Shown here piece by piece: positions 1 to 10,974 of a stretch of 64,000 nt of DNA. The stretch covers positions 1,922,001 to 1,986,000 of the forward strand of contig JACONQ010000012.1 of assembly GCA_014281115.1 (NCBI GenBank), read 5' to 3'. Source of the stretch: Laburnicola sp. R22_1 (taxonomy: Eukaryota; Ascomycota; Dothideomycetes; Pleosporales; Didymosphaeriaceae). Position 1 is the stretch's first letter; each line of letters starts with the position of its first letter. A program made the translations under genes and the position numbers. The notes below the pieces were generated by a model, which did no database searches, was not told the DNA's origin, and saw only the letters and a program-made list of their open reading frames with translations.

Positions 1-551
1 GTGCATCTACATATGTCTAGCCGTCTGCACGTCACCCGCTCACTACGCTTTCCGAAACGGGTAATGGTATTTGCTCTCGTTGATTGCTGCGCTAAAAGGC
101 TTGTCGTAGCGAGCAATAAACACTTCGTACATCGGGAAGTCCTTCCAAGTCATCGCAAGTATGTTGAAGTTGCAACGGGCGCGCATTGCACCTTCCATTC
201 GCATTACTAACTACGTAATTGGAACGAGAGAAAATGTCACCACGTCTACGCCCTTCGATGTCCAATCAATGCGAAGGTCAAACGAGCAGCCTTGGAGTCC
301 TTCTCAAACTCCGATCATCGCGCTTATCACGACCGGATTCCGGGTTACGAAACCATAGCATGGACGTCGTATACGACGGTTCAAGTTTCAATGGTCAAAA
401 TCATAGTCGCGCTTTATTTTGGATATCGAGTCGGATAAGGAATCCTCTACTGTAAATCGCTGCGCAAGTGCAAAGGCATGAGATGTCTCCGAAGCCGAGT
501 CGATGTAAAGCTAGGGCGGGGTTCTCCACTCTGGTCGAGATGATTGGCTGA
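1..551 (-). pseudogene. Remnant of an unrecognised host gene (3' part), cut by a pogo element
   Basis: I do not recognise the product. On the minus strand one reading frame runs leftward from the element boundary to a terminal TAG near position 44 and looks coding. Its end includes the stretches MRARCNFNILAMTW, MYEVFIARYDKPF and KYHYPFRK. The frame is broken by TAG near 509, TGA near 389, TGA near 305 and TAG near 212, all of a kind RIP leaking from adjacent repeats could create from CAG, TGG or CGA codons. Coding-like minus-strand sequence resumes beyond the two transposons at 4824. The inference is a single-copy gene disrupted by the insertions. No domain can be assigned, and introns cannot be excluded. 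Confidence 0.35.
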
Positions 552-553
552 TA

Positions 554-2688
554 CTGTAATTAGTCATCTGGCGCTCGGGCTCATCTGACGCCCACTTTTG
601 ACATGTCAACCACCACTACTTTTGAAGTTGTATAGTCCTATATAAATCTAATTATCACGAGATTTTTTAGAGGAGCATTCTTGAAGGTTTGTTTGATTGA
701 TTGGCAACGATAAATTACGTGCGATACCTCTGTGGGAGGCGTACTTTGCGAGTGCGCGTTGATGGGCCAGATGCCTCCACCACCCCTTCAATGACCGATG
801 GATCCTCAACATCAACCTCTGGCTCCTTAATAACACGAGCAGGATGTGCAGGAGCCTTAAGGCTACGCGCCTTACCCTTTTTAGACAATTGTATATCGGC
901 CCTAAGTTGTTTTTTAGCTGCCTTCGCAATCTGCTCTTCCTCACGCGCTGCAGCCTTCAAGCGCTGCTCTTGTAACTTAAGCTCCTTAGCTACAAGCTTT
1001 ATACGCTTTCTCTCCTCTATTATAGCAGCTTTGTCTGCCTTTGCTTGTTCCTTAGCGAGCTTTTTCTGGTCCTTTTAGTGTTATAGTTATTGTTCTTCAG
1101 CTTCCTTTTGAGCCTGCCTATCGCGAGCGTCTTGAACTTTGGATGGGGACCAGAATACGGCACCACCATGATATTCTGGTGGCGCTATCAAGGGTAGAGG
1201 CTTGCCACACTGCCGGCGCTTCTTCTCGTTGTATAGAGCGTCTCGTAGGCACTTATTTTTATGCTCTAGTAGTTGTTCGCGTACAGCGAGGGCGTGGATC
1301 GTATGGCTAAGCTGCTGAAAGCGTTTATCGTAGATATCCTCCACCGTCTGCCTTAGTAAGCGCTCAATCTTCCGCCAATCGCTTGCAGAGAGTATTGACG
1401 TACTACTCTCGCTCGATAAGGGCCTCTCCATCTCCTTATGCTTGAATCTCTTGAGGATCACCTCTGGATCAAATGGTGATAGCCCAGTAGCTTTAAAAGC
1501 TTTGAGTACTGTATTTTCTTAAAACGCTGTATGCCAGGCACTATAGAAAAGCCGGAAGAAGTCGCGCTTAGTGATAGAGCTGAGCCCTTGGCAGTTATAT
1601 ATGAATTGAGTGAGCTCTTAAGTATATGCGGCGGAGAGAGGCTTGAAGAGGCAGACATCGAGCGGCTGCAGCGTATGCGTCGAATAAGGTGGGTATATAG
1701 CAAGGAGGATCCTATTTCGATCACAGTACTCTATAAAGGCCTTTGTAACATGTGAACCATGCCTATTAAGTATTAGAAGCCTTCTTAAGCGCCCTGCCTT
1801 GCTCTTAGTCTCCCAATTGAATACTTGCTGTAGCCATGCCATGCCCACTGTATTATTCGTCCATCCTGAAGGTGATGAGGTTATAAAGCACTTGTGCTCT
1901 ATAGGATTGAGATCTTGTAACTAGCTGTCCTATATATTGCCGGAGAGCGCTTGGTATATTAAGGAAGGCGTAAGAGTACTGCCGTTGGCGCAAATACAAG
2001 CAATCGTTGTAATCCACTACCTATTGCTGTCTTAAAGCATTTGCTTAATCCCTACTTCTTTATATCGCCTACGGGAGAATATACGCTTCATTTTGCTCAG
2101 CACCCTAATTAAGAAGCCCTTCTCGTCCATATTGTATATATTTGCCGGCTCGACGTTGTACTGCTCAATTTTAGATTCTAGAAGCTTGAAATATAAGCTG
2201 TATTTGTATGCGGAATCGGCTTTGTGGCGCTGGGCGTCAATACCAGTAGTCTATCGCGATATGAGCTCGATGTTATGCCGTGCGATATATCGATCAACCC
2301 AGCTTCTTCCAGGCTGTTTTCCTGATATTTCTTGCGCGAAATTTCGTATCATCTGCTTTGTAGGAGGTAGGCCACGGCCGCAGAGCTTATTAATATATTT
2401 TAAAAGCTCTAATTCTTGCGCGTTGTTGAGAAGTTGCTGATTTTCGTATTGGGCTGCACGGCTGCCCTGCACCCCGCGAAACCGCCTCGATAGCTTGTTG
2501 CGATCAACGCCGTACTTTTTCGCAATTTGAGAATAATTAGGCTTTTCGCCTATATCGAGCGACTTCAACGCTTCAAGAGCTGCGTCAATCGGGTCCATAT
2601 TGGTGGTTGTAGAGATTTTTGAAATTTTGGTGTGGGCGATGGAAAAGTGGGCGTCAGATGAGCCCGAGCGCCAGATGACTAATTACGG
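554..2688 (-). mobile_element. Pogo/Fot1-like DNA transposon, copy A1
   Basis: The element is 2,135 bp with terminal inverted repeats of about 46 bp. The left end begins CTGTAATTAGTCATCTGGCG; the right end, reverse complemented, begins CCGTAATTAGTCATCTGGCG. It is flanked by TA at 552-553 and 2689-2690, the target duplication expected of the Tc1/mariner/pogo superfamily. Inside each inverted repeat an 11-bp motif (TCATCTGGCGC / TCATCTGACGC) recurs at a 17-bp spacing. The right-hand TA is also the left-hand TA of the next element, so no base separates the two apart from the shared target. It carries one decayed transposase gene on the minus strand. Confidence 0.93.
715..2598 (-). pseudogene. 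Decayed pogo/Fot1-type transposase of copy A1
   Basis: One uninterrupted frame of 628 codons, without indels, starting MDPIDAALEALKS and ending RKVRLPQRYRT. The order is: an N-terminal psq-like helix-turn-helix (NYSQIAKKYGVDRNKLSRRF), a CENP-B/Tc5-type second HTH (GLPPTKQMIRNF), the DDE_1 catalytic core (SGWTNNTVGMAWLQQVF, then LQPLDVCLFKPLS), and a long Lys/Gln/Glu-rich C-terminal coiled region. Several TAA/TAG/TGA codons interrupt it, the first right after ELISR at 2251-2253. The second catalytic Asp is lost: the usual LILDGHGSH reads LILNRHGSH through two G-to-A changes. It cannot encode an active enzyme. The third catalytic Asp (LQPLD) is still present. Confidence 0.88.
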
Positions 2689-2690
2689 TA

Positions 2691-4821
2691 CTGTGACTAA
2701 TCACTCAACGCCCGGGCCCACTCAACGCCCGTTTTTGCCGACAGAACTATCAACGCTCTACAACCTGTAGAGCGTCAAATATATAGTAAAATCACTAGAT
2801 TTTTTGCAGGCGCACTCCTAGGAGCATGTAAAACCAATGCGCAACGATAAATTACTTGCGATAACGCTGTGGGAGCTGTACTGTACGGGTGCGCGTAGCT
2901 CTAGGGGGTGAGGACACCCTCTCTTCAGTAGACTCCTGATCAACAACAATAGTCTCAGATCTCTTAGGAGCTCGTTTTTTTGGTGTACGAGGTTTGACGC
3001 CCCGTCGGTTACCCCCCTCAGATAATTGTATATCACCTTTGGGTTGCTTTTCAAGCTGCTTTTAGAGCTGCTTTTCAGCTCGCTCAAGAGCCTTAGCCTC
3101 CTTTGCTTGCGCCCTCAGTTCTCGCGTCGCCAACCTCTTGCGCGCTCTCTCCTCTTTAAGAGCTTGTTTCTCCTGCTTTTTGACGAGCTTCTGATGTTAT
3201 GACTCTAAGAGTTGTTGTTGTTGAAGCTTTTTATTAGCCTCTATTTCCTCCTGCCTCTCGTGGGCCCTCTGAACTTTGGCAGGTGAGTAAAAGACAGCAC
3301 CACTATGCCAACCCTTAGGTTTATTAAGTAGGAGAGGCTTGCCACGTTGGCGGCGCCTCTTCTCATTGAAAAAAGCTTCCTCAAGCTTGTTGTATTGGTG
3401 TTGAAGGATCTGGTATTTGACCTTAAGCTGGTGATAACTTTGCGATAGCTGTTTGCGCTCTTTGGCGTGGTCCTCCGCAACAACCTCCTTTAGTATTTGC
3501 CGTACTTTACGCCAATCAGAATTAGAGAGGTTTGACGAGCTACTACGACTTGATCTAGGGCTCTCTTGCTCTGCGACGAACTTTTTGAGTATAGCGTCTG
3601 GGTTATAAGGCGACAACCCAGTACACTTAAAAGCTTTGAGTATTGTTGATTCTTGAAAGGCTTTTTGCCAGGAGGCGTTAAAAAGTCGATAAAAGTCGCG
3701 TTTAGTGATTGCTGAGAGGCCCTGGCAATTGTACATAAACTCGGAGAGCTCTGTACTATACGCAGTGCTTAGAGGCTTGAACATCGCCACATTAAGTGGT
3801 TGTAGAGTGTGGGTAGCGTGTGGCGGAAAGGTTGTAAGGAGTATTTTGTTGTTATCACAATACGTGATAAATTGCATGCTGACGTGAGAGTTGTGGCTAT
3901 CTAGGATAAGTAGTTAGTAGGCTGTACGAGCTTTCTCCTTGGTCTCGCGATCAAATACTTGTTTAAGCCACGCCAAACTAACCTCATTGTTGGTCCACCC
4001 ACTTAGTGAGCTCGTAAAAAAGGCCTTGTGGAGTTTTGGATTAAAATCTTGAAGCCATAAGTCTTGTATATTGCCTGTAGTAGCCTGATAAATTAAGGCT
4101 AGCGTCAACGAGGTGCCGTTGGCGCAAATACAGGCAATTGTTGTTATCCACTCTCTATTGCCGTCCTGGAGCATTTAATTATAAGGGCCCTCCTCATATA
4201 TTTGCCGTGAGAACACTCTTTTTATCTTGCTAAGGATTCTAATCAAGAACCCCTTTTCATCCATATTGTATATATGGCGACTGTCGATACCGTACTGGGT
4301 CATTTTCTCGCCTAAAAGCTTGAAGTATAAGGCGTATTTGGTAGCAGAATTGGCGCGGTGGCGACAGGCGTCAATACCAGTAGTCCATCGCGATATAAGC
4401 TCAATATTATGCCGGGCAATGTAGCGAGAAACCTAGTTTCTTCCTGGCTCTTTTCTAGCAATCTCTATCGCGAAATTTCAAATCATTTGCCTTGTAGGGG
4501 GCAACCCTCTCTTACAGAGCTTATATATGTAGTTTGTAAGCTCTTTTTCTTGTGTAGTGTTAAGAAGTTTCTTCTCCTCTGTATTCTCTAGGCGCGAGCG
4601 CTGGCGACCCTGCGCGCGCCTTGATAAAGTTGACCAATTAACACCGTACAATTCGGCAATTCTGGTGTAATTACGCTTTTCGCCTGATGGTAAGCTTTCG
4701 ATTGCAGCAAGCGCAGCCTCCATATTGTTAAAATTGGCTGAGATATGAATTTTGGCAATTGTGGTGGCTTTTCTGATTTTCGGGCGTTGAGTGGGCCTGG
4801 GCGTTGAGTGATTAGTCATAG
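2691..4821 (-). mobile_element. Pogo/Fot1-like DNA transposon, copy A2
   Basis: The element is 2,131 bp. The left end begins CTGTGACTAATCACTCAACG; the right end, reverse complemented, begins CTATGACTAATCACTCAACG. Target TAs lie at 2689-2690 (shared with copy A1) and 4822-4823. The 13-bp motif CACTCAACGCCCG occurs twice in the left inverted repeat, exactly 17 bp apart. The terminal sequence differs from A1, so this is a different family rather than a tandem duplication. It carries a decayed minus-strand transposase gene in the same orientation as A1. Confidence 0.93.
2852..4723 (-). pseudogene. Decayed pogo/Fot1-type transposase of copy A2
   Basis: One frame of 624 codons without indels, starting MEAALAAIESLPSGE and ending RTVQLPQRYRK. 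The start was chosen by alignment with the starts of the three related transposases in this window. It has an N-terminal psq-like HTH (NYTRIAELYGVNWSTLSRR), a second HTH (GLPPTRQM), a DDE_1 core with YNMDEKGF (first Asp present) and LILDSHNSH (second Asp kept, neighbouring Gly changed to Ser). The third catalytic site reads LQPLN instead of LQPLD. Premature stops fall mainly at expected Trp or Gln codons, for example in the GRN*V stretch and before LLILD. The longest open piece (3197-3877) covers the end of the core and the basic coiled C-terminus. Inactive. Confidence 0.88.
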
Positions 4822-4823
4822 TA

Positions 4824-4990
4824 TGTGCTTCGGCGCCTAGAAGAAGGCAACCTCATCAGTGCCTTCTAGGTTATCGCATTGCACTGCCTCGTTTATTGAG
4901 GCACAGATGTCTGCTCTGCAGAACGCCGCATTGTGACTTCTATCAGAGACGAACCATGCCCTCGTTCTAATGTTTCCGTTCAGCTGCCCT
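4824..4990 (-). pseudogene. Upstream remnant of the gene split by the A1/A2 transposon pair
   Basis: On the minus strand this stretch reads as a coding-like frame containing GQLNGNIRTRAWFVS, AAFCRADICASINEAVQC and GTDEVAFF before a TAG. Removing A1, A2 and the extra TAs joins it to positions 551 and below. The coding-like reading then continues for about 25 codons in the same frame (HISANHLDQSGEPRPSF), and the downstream remnant lies in another frame. A frameshift or small intron would therefore be needed. The product is not recognised. Assignment to the same gene as 1-551 is an inference from position and strand only. Confidence 0.3.
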
Positions 4991-5146
4991 CATAGCCGTT
5001 CACACCTTGGAAAGTGTTCAGAGTGCTTGTGAGAGGAGGACAAGCGACACCCAGCAAGCTTCCAAATCAAGTCGAAGGACTCAGAGCCCAAAGAGGCCTA
5101 AGACACAAATTTATCATACCAAAACATACACCACGGAAATAGCATC

Positions 5147-6023
5147 ATGTCCAGGCATGTTGCCTCGTCTATTTCGACGTCGAACGCCACCTGCGGGCAC
5201 GAAGAGTCACCCTCCAGTCAATCAACCGCTTCAGGTCTCAGACTCTCTCGATCACTATCAGACACTGCTTTGCCGGGTTACCAAAAGGTACGAATTGGTG
5301 ATAGCATCTCCATTGCCAGTTTAGAACGTTTTGATCCGATTGAGATCTATAGAGGACACATCTGACATTTCTAAGGACTCGGATCGTGTATACGGACATG
5401 ATTCACAAGAACCTTTTACCTCGCGCCTTGGTATATCGAAGACCTGGGACAATGTCTTTTCGTCCAGGCTAACTGTGATCTCGGACGCTGGCGAGAAACA
5501 GTATCATGAGCAAATGGTCGGCTTTGAAGCCGAACTAGGTCTCCAGAGTCACGACGACGAAGACGATTTTCCTAGTCCTGCATCGCCTTGTACAGTGAAG
5601 CATAAGCTGCAGAAGAGCATACTGGATGCAATGCAAATACCGACCACAGGAAAGACAGATCATGGTCTCGGCTTTGTTCCCAAACGCCAACTACAACTTA
5701 TTATCCACCACGAGAGTGTTAGACGAGAGCTCCTGAGCTCTTGTAGTTTCCCACCAGAGCAGACCGACGCACTTGTGTCCGTTGTTTGTAGTCAAATTCC
5801 AGTTCAACGCCAAGGTAAAATGGAGTGCAAAACTTTCGTCAAGATCTTTGCTTTGCTGGCTCTACTGGAGATGTCTGAACTCATACCTCTTTTCCTCAAC
5901 GAAGATGTCAGTGATCTGGAATTGCCCTTGATCAACGTGGGAAGCCGCTTGAAGGTCGATCTCCGTTGCAAAGATGACCAGGGCAAGCCGGGCCGCGAAG
6001 TGTTGAAGTGTGTTAATATATAG
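5147..6023 (+). pseudogene. Truncated, frameshifted gene at the edge of the AT-rich block (possibly N-terminus of a fungal kinase-like protein)
   Basis: Two overlapping frames make up the gene: 5147-5365 (starting MSRHVASSIS, with GYQKVRIGDSISIASLERFD) and 5331-6023 (230 residues, with HHESVRRELLSS, KTFVKIFALLALLEMSELI and SDLELPLINVGSRL). The move from one to the other needs a frameshift near 5350. An alternative 37-nt GT-AG intron at 5288-5324 is unusually short. From memory, the second part resembles the non-catalytic N-terminal region of large fungal serine/threonine-kinase-like proteins; no kinase motif is visible. The frame ends at a TAG exactly where the sequence turns into AT-rich repeat DNA, so the remainder is missing or mutated beyond recognition. 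The family assignment is tentative. Confidence 0.45.
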
Positions 6024-6599
6024 CTACTACTTATATAGTATAAAATACGCAACTAGATAAAGATTACCTATTTATACTACATTTATATTCTTGCAAATAT
6101 TTAATTACTAGTTAAGACCCTAAAGTTAGTTACTATATCTATCCCTTGCCCTAAAGACGCTATTGCTACTAGATATATAATATTACGCCCCTACCTAGAA
6201 GACGTAAATAATAATAATGCGGCTAGATATAATAGCTAAACGCTACTTAATATTAAAAACTATATAGTTTATACTAAGAACCTATAGATAGCTACTATAG
6301 AATTAGATTGCTATATTAAGAAGAAAATAGATCTTAGTAAGTAGAAGCCTAAAATTAGTAGAATAAGCCTTATAATATAGATTACCCTATGCTAGTTTAA
6401 ATATAAGGTGCTTATAATTATTAAGAATAAGGACTAGAAGAATATAGATATTTTTATATAGTAAAAGTCTAGGTTAGCAGCTATATACTACTATATAGCT
6501 TATAGTAATTATTACCTAAAGTTAGATTTTTAATTAATAGCTACTTACTTTAAAGATAGTAATTATACTAAGTAAGTGCTAAAGGTATAGAGAATATAT

Positions 6600-7035
6600 A
6601 AATATATAATTATACTATAGAACTTCTATAGGTAATAAGTAGAGTAAAGCTAGTAAAGTATTAGGGTGCTATTTAGTGTTAGAAGTAGAAAGCGCGCGCG
6701 CGTAATTTATTATATATTATAGTAGTAGAGTAGAGTAGAGATTCTAAGTAGTTAATTATTTAGTAATATAGTAAAAGGTTATAAAGTAGTATTAATTATC
6801 TAGTAATATAATAGGTAGGTAAGTAAGTTAGGGTGTTATTATTATAGGATTAGTTGTTTTAGAAGCTAGAAGAGATATTAGAAAAACTTTAACGCGCTCT
6901 AGGCTTAGCGCGTACGTAATATTAGATAGGCGCTAGTAACACATTAAAAATACAGTAATTAAATATAGTAGGGCTACTTAAAGACTAATAAGTGGAGGTA
7001 GTTTATACTTCTATCTAGGAGAAATAGGACTAGTA
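6600..7035 (+). repeat. Dispersed LTR-like repeat R1, copy 1
   Basis: This sequence is shared, with C/T and G/A differences, with 10,515-10,760 and 23,085-23,345 on the same strand and with the reverse complement of 23,875-24,400. Landmarks shared by the copies are a CGCGCG-containing stretch before TAATTTATTATATATTATAG, a GGTAGGTAAGTAAGTTAG run, and GAGATATTAGAAAAACTTTA. No coding capacity is seen. It could be a solo LTR or the end of a decayed retroelement; the exact ends are not defined. Confidence 0.6.
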
Positions 7036-7105
7036 TTATAAAGATTAAATATCTTTGAATATTATAAATTATATAGTAGAGTACTATAAGTTATAATATA
7101 AAGTA

Positions 7106-7173
7106 CTATTAAACTAGCTATTCTATTAAACTAGTTACTCTATTAAACTAGCCACCCTATTAAACTAGCCACC
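7106..7173 (+). repeat. 17-bp tandem repeat, four copies
   Basis: Four head-to-tail units of CTATTAAACTAG plus a variable five-base tail (CTATT, TTACT, CCACC, CCACC), followed by a T7 run. The variation between units is mostly C/T transition, as expected if an original CTATTAAACTAGCCACC array was mutated by RIP. No function is evident. Confidence 0.8.
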
Positions 7174-7179
7174 TTTTTT

Positions 7180-8900
7180 TAGTATTTTAAATACTACGTA
7201 TAAATAGCAATGTATAATAATATAAGTATATATTAATTTAGTGAAAAGGTAGAATTAATTTTATACTTTAGCAAGGATATAAATATACTAAGGTAGAGAC
7301 CTATTAGAGGTAGCCTTAAAGGTAGGTAAGTAAAAGGGAAGAGTAGTCTAAGAAGAGGTTATAATAAAATAGGATAGTTAAAGTTGTAGAGAAAGTTTAG
7401 TGTCCTAAGAAATTAGAACCTAGGTTAAAAGACACTCTTTTATACATAGACTAGAAGCCTAAAGAATTCTACTTAAGGTAGGCCTATAACTTACTACTCT
7501 ACCCCTAATATATTATTAATTAAAGTCTTAATACCTTTAATTATTGCTATAATAATATATTTACTATAATTAGTTTATTATCTACTATAGAGTTTTAACA
7601 TAAACTGTAATATTACCCAAAGGATTTTTTATTAATCTTAATTAGCCCTCTCAGAGACCTTAATAGCTTAGTATTAGTTATTTCTACTAGCTGTTACCTA
7701 AAATATAATATAGATACGCAGTCTGATATAATTGTCTAATTAAAATATATATAGTAATGAGGTAATAATTAGGCAGATAATGTTAGTATACTAGTCTATA
7801 GACAAGTAGATAAATAATAGTAAAGGCTTTATAGTTAATTAAGAATAATAGAAAATCTAAGTATCTTAGCTAATTAAGTAGTAAAACTTAAGTATATAAA
7901 TATATAAGGCTATAAGTACTATAAATAGATGTGCACTGGCTTAATATTAGATTATAACTAGTAAGTTTATAACTAGTAAGTTTATAACTAGTAAATATTC
8001 TAAAGAAATTACTACTATAAATAGTAACCTTCTATAGTAATAGTAAAAGATTACTCTAAAAGATAATTTCTAACTAGTTATAGAGTGTAAAAGATATAAG
8101 GAATAAATCTTTTTAATATAGTTTTTCTAATTATAAGTTTTTTCTAGAAAATAAACCTTTCCTCTAGAGGGCTATACTATGTCTAGCATAGAACTAGTAA
8201 ATACTTAAGAGGTACCTAGAGTAGAAAATAACTATAGTAAAATTTTCTCCTATCTTAAGTCTTAAGGCGAGCCTTAATAAAGGGGGGGAATAGTTATTAA
8301 GGGTATTTCCTACTAAGCCTATATTAGAAATTCTTTAGTAATTCTATAGATTGTCCCTAGCTCTAAGCTAGGCTAGATTAGGTAATATAGCTTATATATA
8401 CTTATACAGCTCCTTAAGTACTTTTTAAGAATTTATCTTTAGGAAGAAAAATATTGCAGACCTTTTAGTATATAGAATAATACTATAAGACAAAGCTATA
8501 AGTGTGCTAAAAACGTATTAAAAAAGGGTAAAGTAGCTTAGCGATAGATTAGGCTAGGGACTATTTATTAGCATATATAAATTAGCCCCTTATACTAATA
8601 AGGTAGTTAATTATAGTATACTATAGTCTATAGATATTAAAGTTAAAGATAATAATATAACGCGTAGTTGCCTACGAAGTATCTTATAAAAATTTGCAAC
8701 TAAATATAGATTAAGTTTTTATTTATCTTTATATAATAATATATTTAATTATTATGCAAGACCTTAAGGTAATAATTTAGTATAGCTATCTCTTATCCTA
8801 TAAATACTATTACTACTAGGCAAATAGTCTTACAACTATATATATATATAATAAAGCTAATAATACTAACAATATTAATAATACTACTAACTAGAACTAG
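7180..8900 (+). mobile_element. Decayed LTR-retroelement remnant with a polypurine tract
   Basis: Highly AT-rich with no readable frame. A purine run at 8279-8288 (AAAGGGGGGG) is followed by AATAGTTATTAAGGG, the arrangement expected for a plus-strand polypurine tract just before a 3' LTR. The downstream part, about 8450-8900, recurs in reverse complement at 24,640-25,085, which supports a dispersed terminal repeat. No protein motif could be assigned, and the boundaries are approximate. Confidence 0.35.
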
Positions 8901-9990
8901 TATTGTAAAAATACACACTACTTAATATTGCTAACTATATAGTAGTAAACTACACTTTATATAATATATAAATAGGCCTAATAAATTTATTATACTATAT
9001 TAAGAAAGATCTAGATACTTTAGAGACTATAAACCTTAAGTTGTTTCTTACTTTCTATTAGTTTAGCTGCCTAGTGCTTAGCTATATTAATAATAAGTAC
9101 TAGAGCTATATTAAAAAGTAATAGGCTAGAATTGCTAAAGGTTATTAGAGATATATAAAATATAATAAGCTGCTCTTTAACCTAAAGGGCCTAGAAGATT
9201 ATTAGCATAAAGAATACTACTAAAAATAAATAATAAAGGTGTAGTAAATATATATTTTTATTTATTTATTTTTATTAGACTATTCTTACTAAGAGGGATA
9301 TTAGTTAGCTATAGTAATTATATATTGTATACGCTTAGTTATTAATTATATAATATTAGTTTAGTGCACTATGCCTATGCATATATTAGTAACTACTCTA
9401 TACTTATATACTATAAGTATATATAATATATTAACTTACTTATAGGCAGTAATACTTATTACTACTATAGCTCCCTATAAGTCTACACTATAGGTTTAAA
9501 TACTTAGTAACGTTGTCTTGCTTATTGTATCCTCTACCTCCATTTACTATATTAGAATTGCTCTAGAAGTTAACGCGTCTTACTCTTACCACAGCACCCT
9601 AGCTATAGAGTGTACGCGTTAATAAAGTGGCAATATTATAATATACAAAGACGCTAAGAGGCATATTTAAAGAGATAAGTATATAGCACCTAAGAGACCT
9701 ACTAGATCTGCGCTAGGTGTAGACAGATTTCTAGATTGTCTAACTTAAGGAAGTTAGCCTATAGCTACTATATAAGTAGTTATATAATAGTAATAGTCTA
9801 GCATACGCAGTATATATAGTAAAGCTCTAAGATTTTTATTTACTAAAGAAGCACTTTTAGAATAACTATAATTATAATCTTGCTATATATTACTATGCGT
9901 GGTTAACTACTATTAAAGAGAATAATAATAAGAGATACACGCACTAGTATCTCTACCTTATTACTACTTATAACACTATATAAATATGTT
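8900..9990. other. AT-rich stretch with no recognised feature
   Basis: About 1.1 kb of RIP-like sequence between a retroelement remnant and the minisatellite. A less degraded patch near 9,540-9,720 (CpG-containing, with acgcg and gcgttaat) may be the trace of another element. No protein motif, inverted repeat or RNA gene was recognised. Confidence 0.5.
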
Positions 9991-9994
9991 TGTA

Positions 9995-10356
9995 GTAATA
10001 ATAATAATAATAATAAAATAATAATAATAAAATAATAATAATAAAAAAATTATAATAAAATAATAATAATAAAATAATAATAATAAAATAATAATAATAA
10101 AATAATAATAATAAAATAATAATAAAATAATAATAATAAAATAATAATAATAAAATAATAATAATAAAATAATAATAAAATAATAATAATAAAATAATAA
10201 TAATAAAATAATAATAATAAAATAATAATAATAAAATAATAATAATAAAATAATAATAATAAAATAATAATAATAAAATAATGATAATAAAATAATAATA
10301 ATAAAATAATAATAATAAAATAATAATAATAAAATAATAATAATAAAATAATAATA
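9995..10356. repeat. 14-bp AT-only minisatellite (AAAATAATAATAAT)n
   Basis: About 25 near-perfect units of four A followed by (TAA)3T. A few units are shorter by one triplet, and one carries ATGATAATAA. Because three units make 42 nt, the minus strand reads as a periodic string of Phe, Ile, Leu and Tyr without stops; this is an artefact of the repeat, not a gene. Homogeneity suggests recent slippage or unequal exchange after the surrounding RIP, since the array contains no C or G to mutate. Confidence 0.95.
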
Positions 10357-10514
10357 CAAACTAAGTCTTTTAAAAGGATAGATAATAAAAGAAATAAAAG
10401 AAGCGTGTGTATAGCAATACAACACAAAGTAATCTAAGAGCAATTACTAGTATGTATAAAGAGATATAAATAATAAACTATTATATTACTACATAATATT
10501 CATAGTCGAAATTT

Positions 10515-10760
10515 CTATTAAAGGTAGCAAATATATAAATACGCGCTTATACTATAAGATATTTATGAGTAATAGGTAGAGTAAGGCTAGTAAAGTATTA
10601 AAGTACTATTTAGAGTTAGAAGTAGGGAGTAGAGTATACGCAATTTATTATATATTATAGTAGTAGTATATTTAGAGATTCTAAGTAGTTAATTATTAGG
10701 TAATAGGGCGATAGGTAGAGGTAATTTATTATCTAGTAAGGTGGCAGTAAAGGTAAAAGG
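10515..10760 (+). repeat. Dispersed LTR-like repeat R1, copy 2 (partial)
   Basis: Shares ATACGCGCTTATACTATA, GTAGAGTAAGGCTAGTAAAG and the TTATATATTATAGTAGTAG segment with R1 copies 1 and 4. It stops where similarity to the gypsy LTR begins (about 10,770), so one of the two is truncated by the other. Confidence 0.55.
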
Positions 10761-10769
10761 TAGAAGTTG

Positions 10770-10974
10770 TAAAAAGCTTTAGACTAAAAGGTTAGGGTTG
10801 CCTTAGTAAACTTATAAATTTAATAGAGTTTTAAAGGTAACTCTAGCTATTAACTTATATACTTCTAGCTTAGCAGAAGTATAGACTTAGTGCTCTAAGG
10901 CTCTAAGAAGCATAGACTAAGAGCTCTAAGGTAGTAGGCTAAGTAACTAGTAAAAGGGCGCTTAGCCCCTTATA
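10770..10974 (-). repeat. Partial 3' LTR of the gypsy relic
   Basis: Nearly colinear with 22,885-23,080: both share GCCTTAGTAAACTTATAAAT, AGGTAACTCTAGCTATTAAC and the terminal run AAGGGCRCTTAG before the outer end. On the minus strand it begins TATAAGGGGCTAAG, a RIP-compatible version of TGTAAGGGG, and it abuts the polypurine tract. The distal part is missing where repeat R1 begins. Confidence 0.6.

Noticed and set aside
9976..10443. A 155-codon minus-strand open frame rich in Phe, Ile, Leu and Tyr that looks like a membrane protein
   Set aside because: It is the translation of a 14-bp AT-only minisatellite; the residue pattern repeats every 14 residues exactly as the DNA period predicts.
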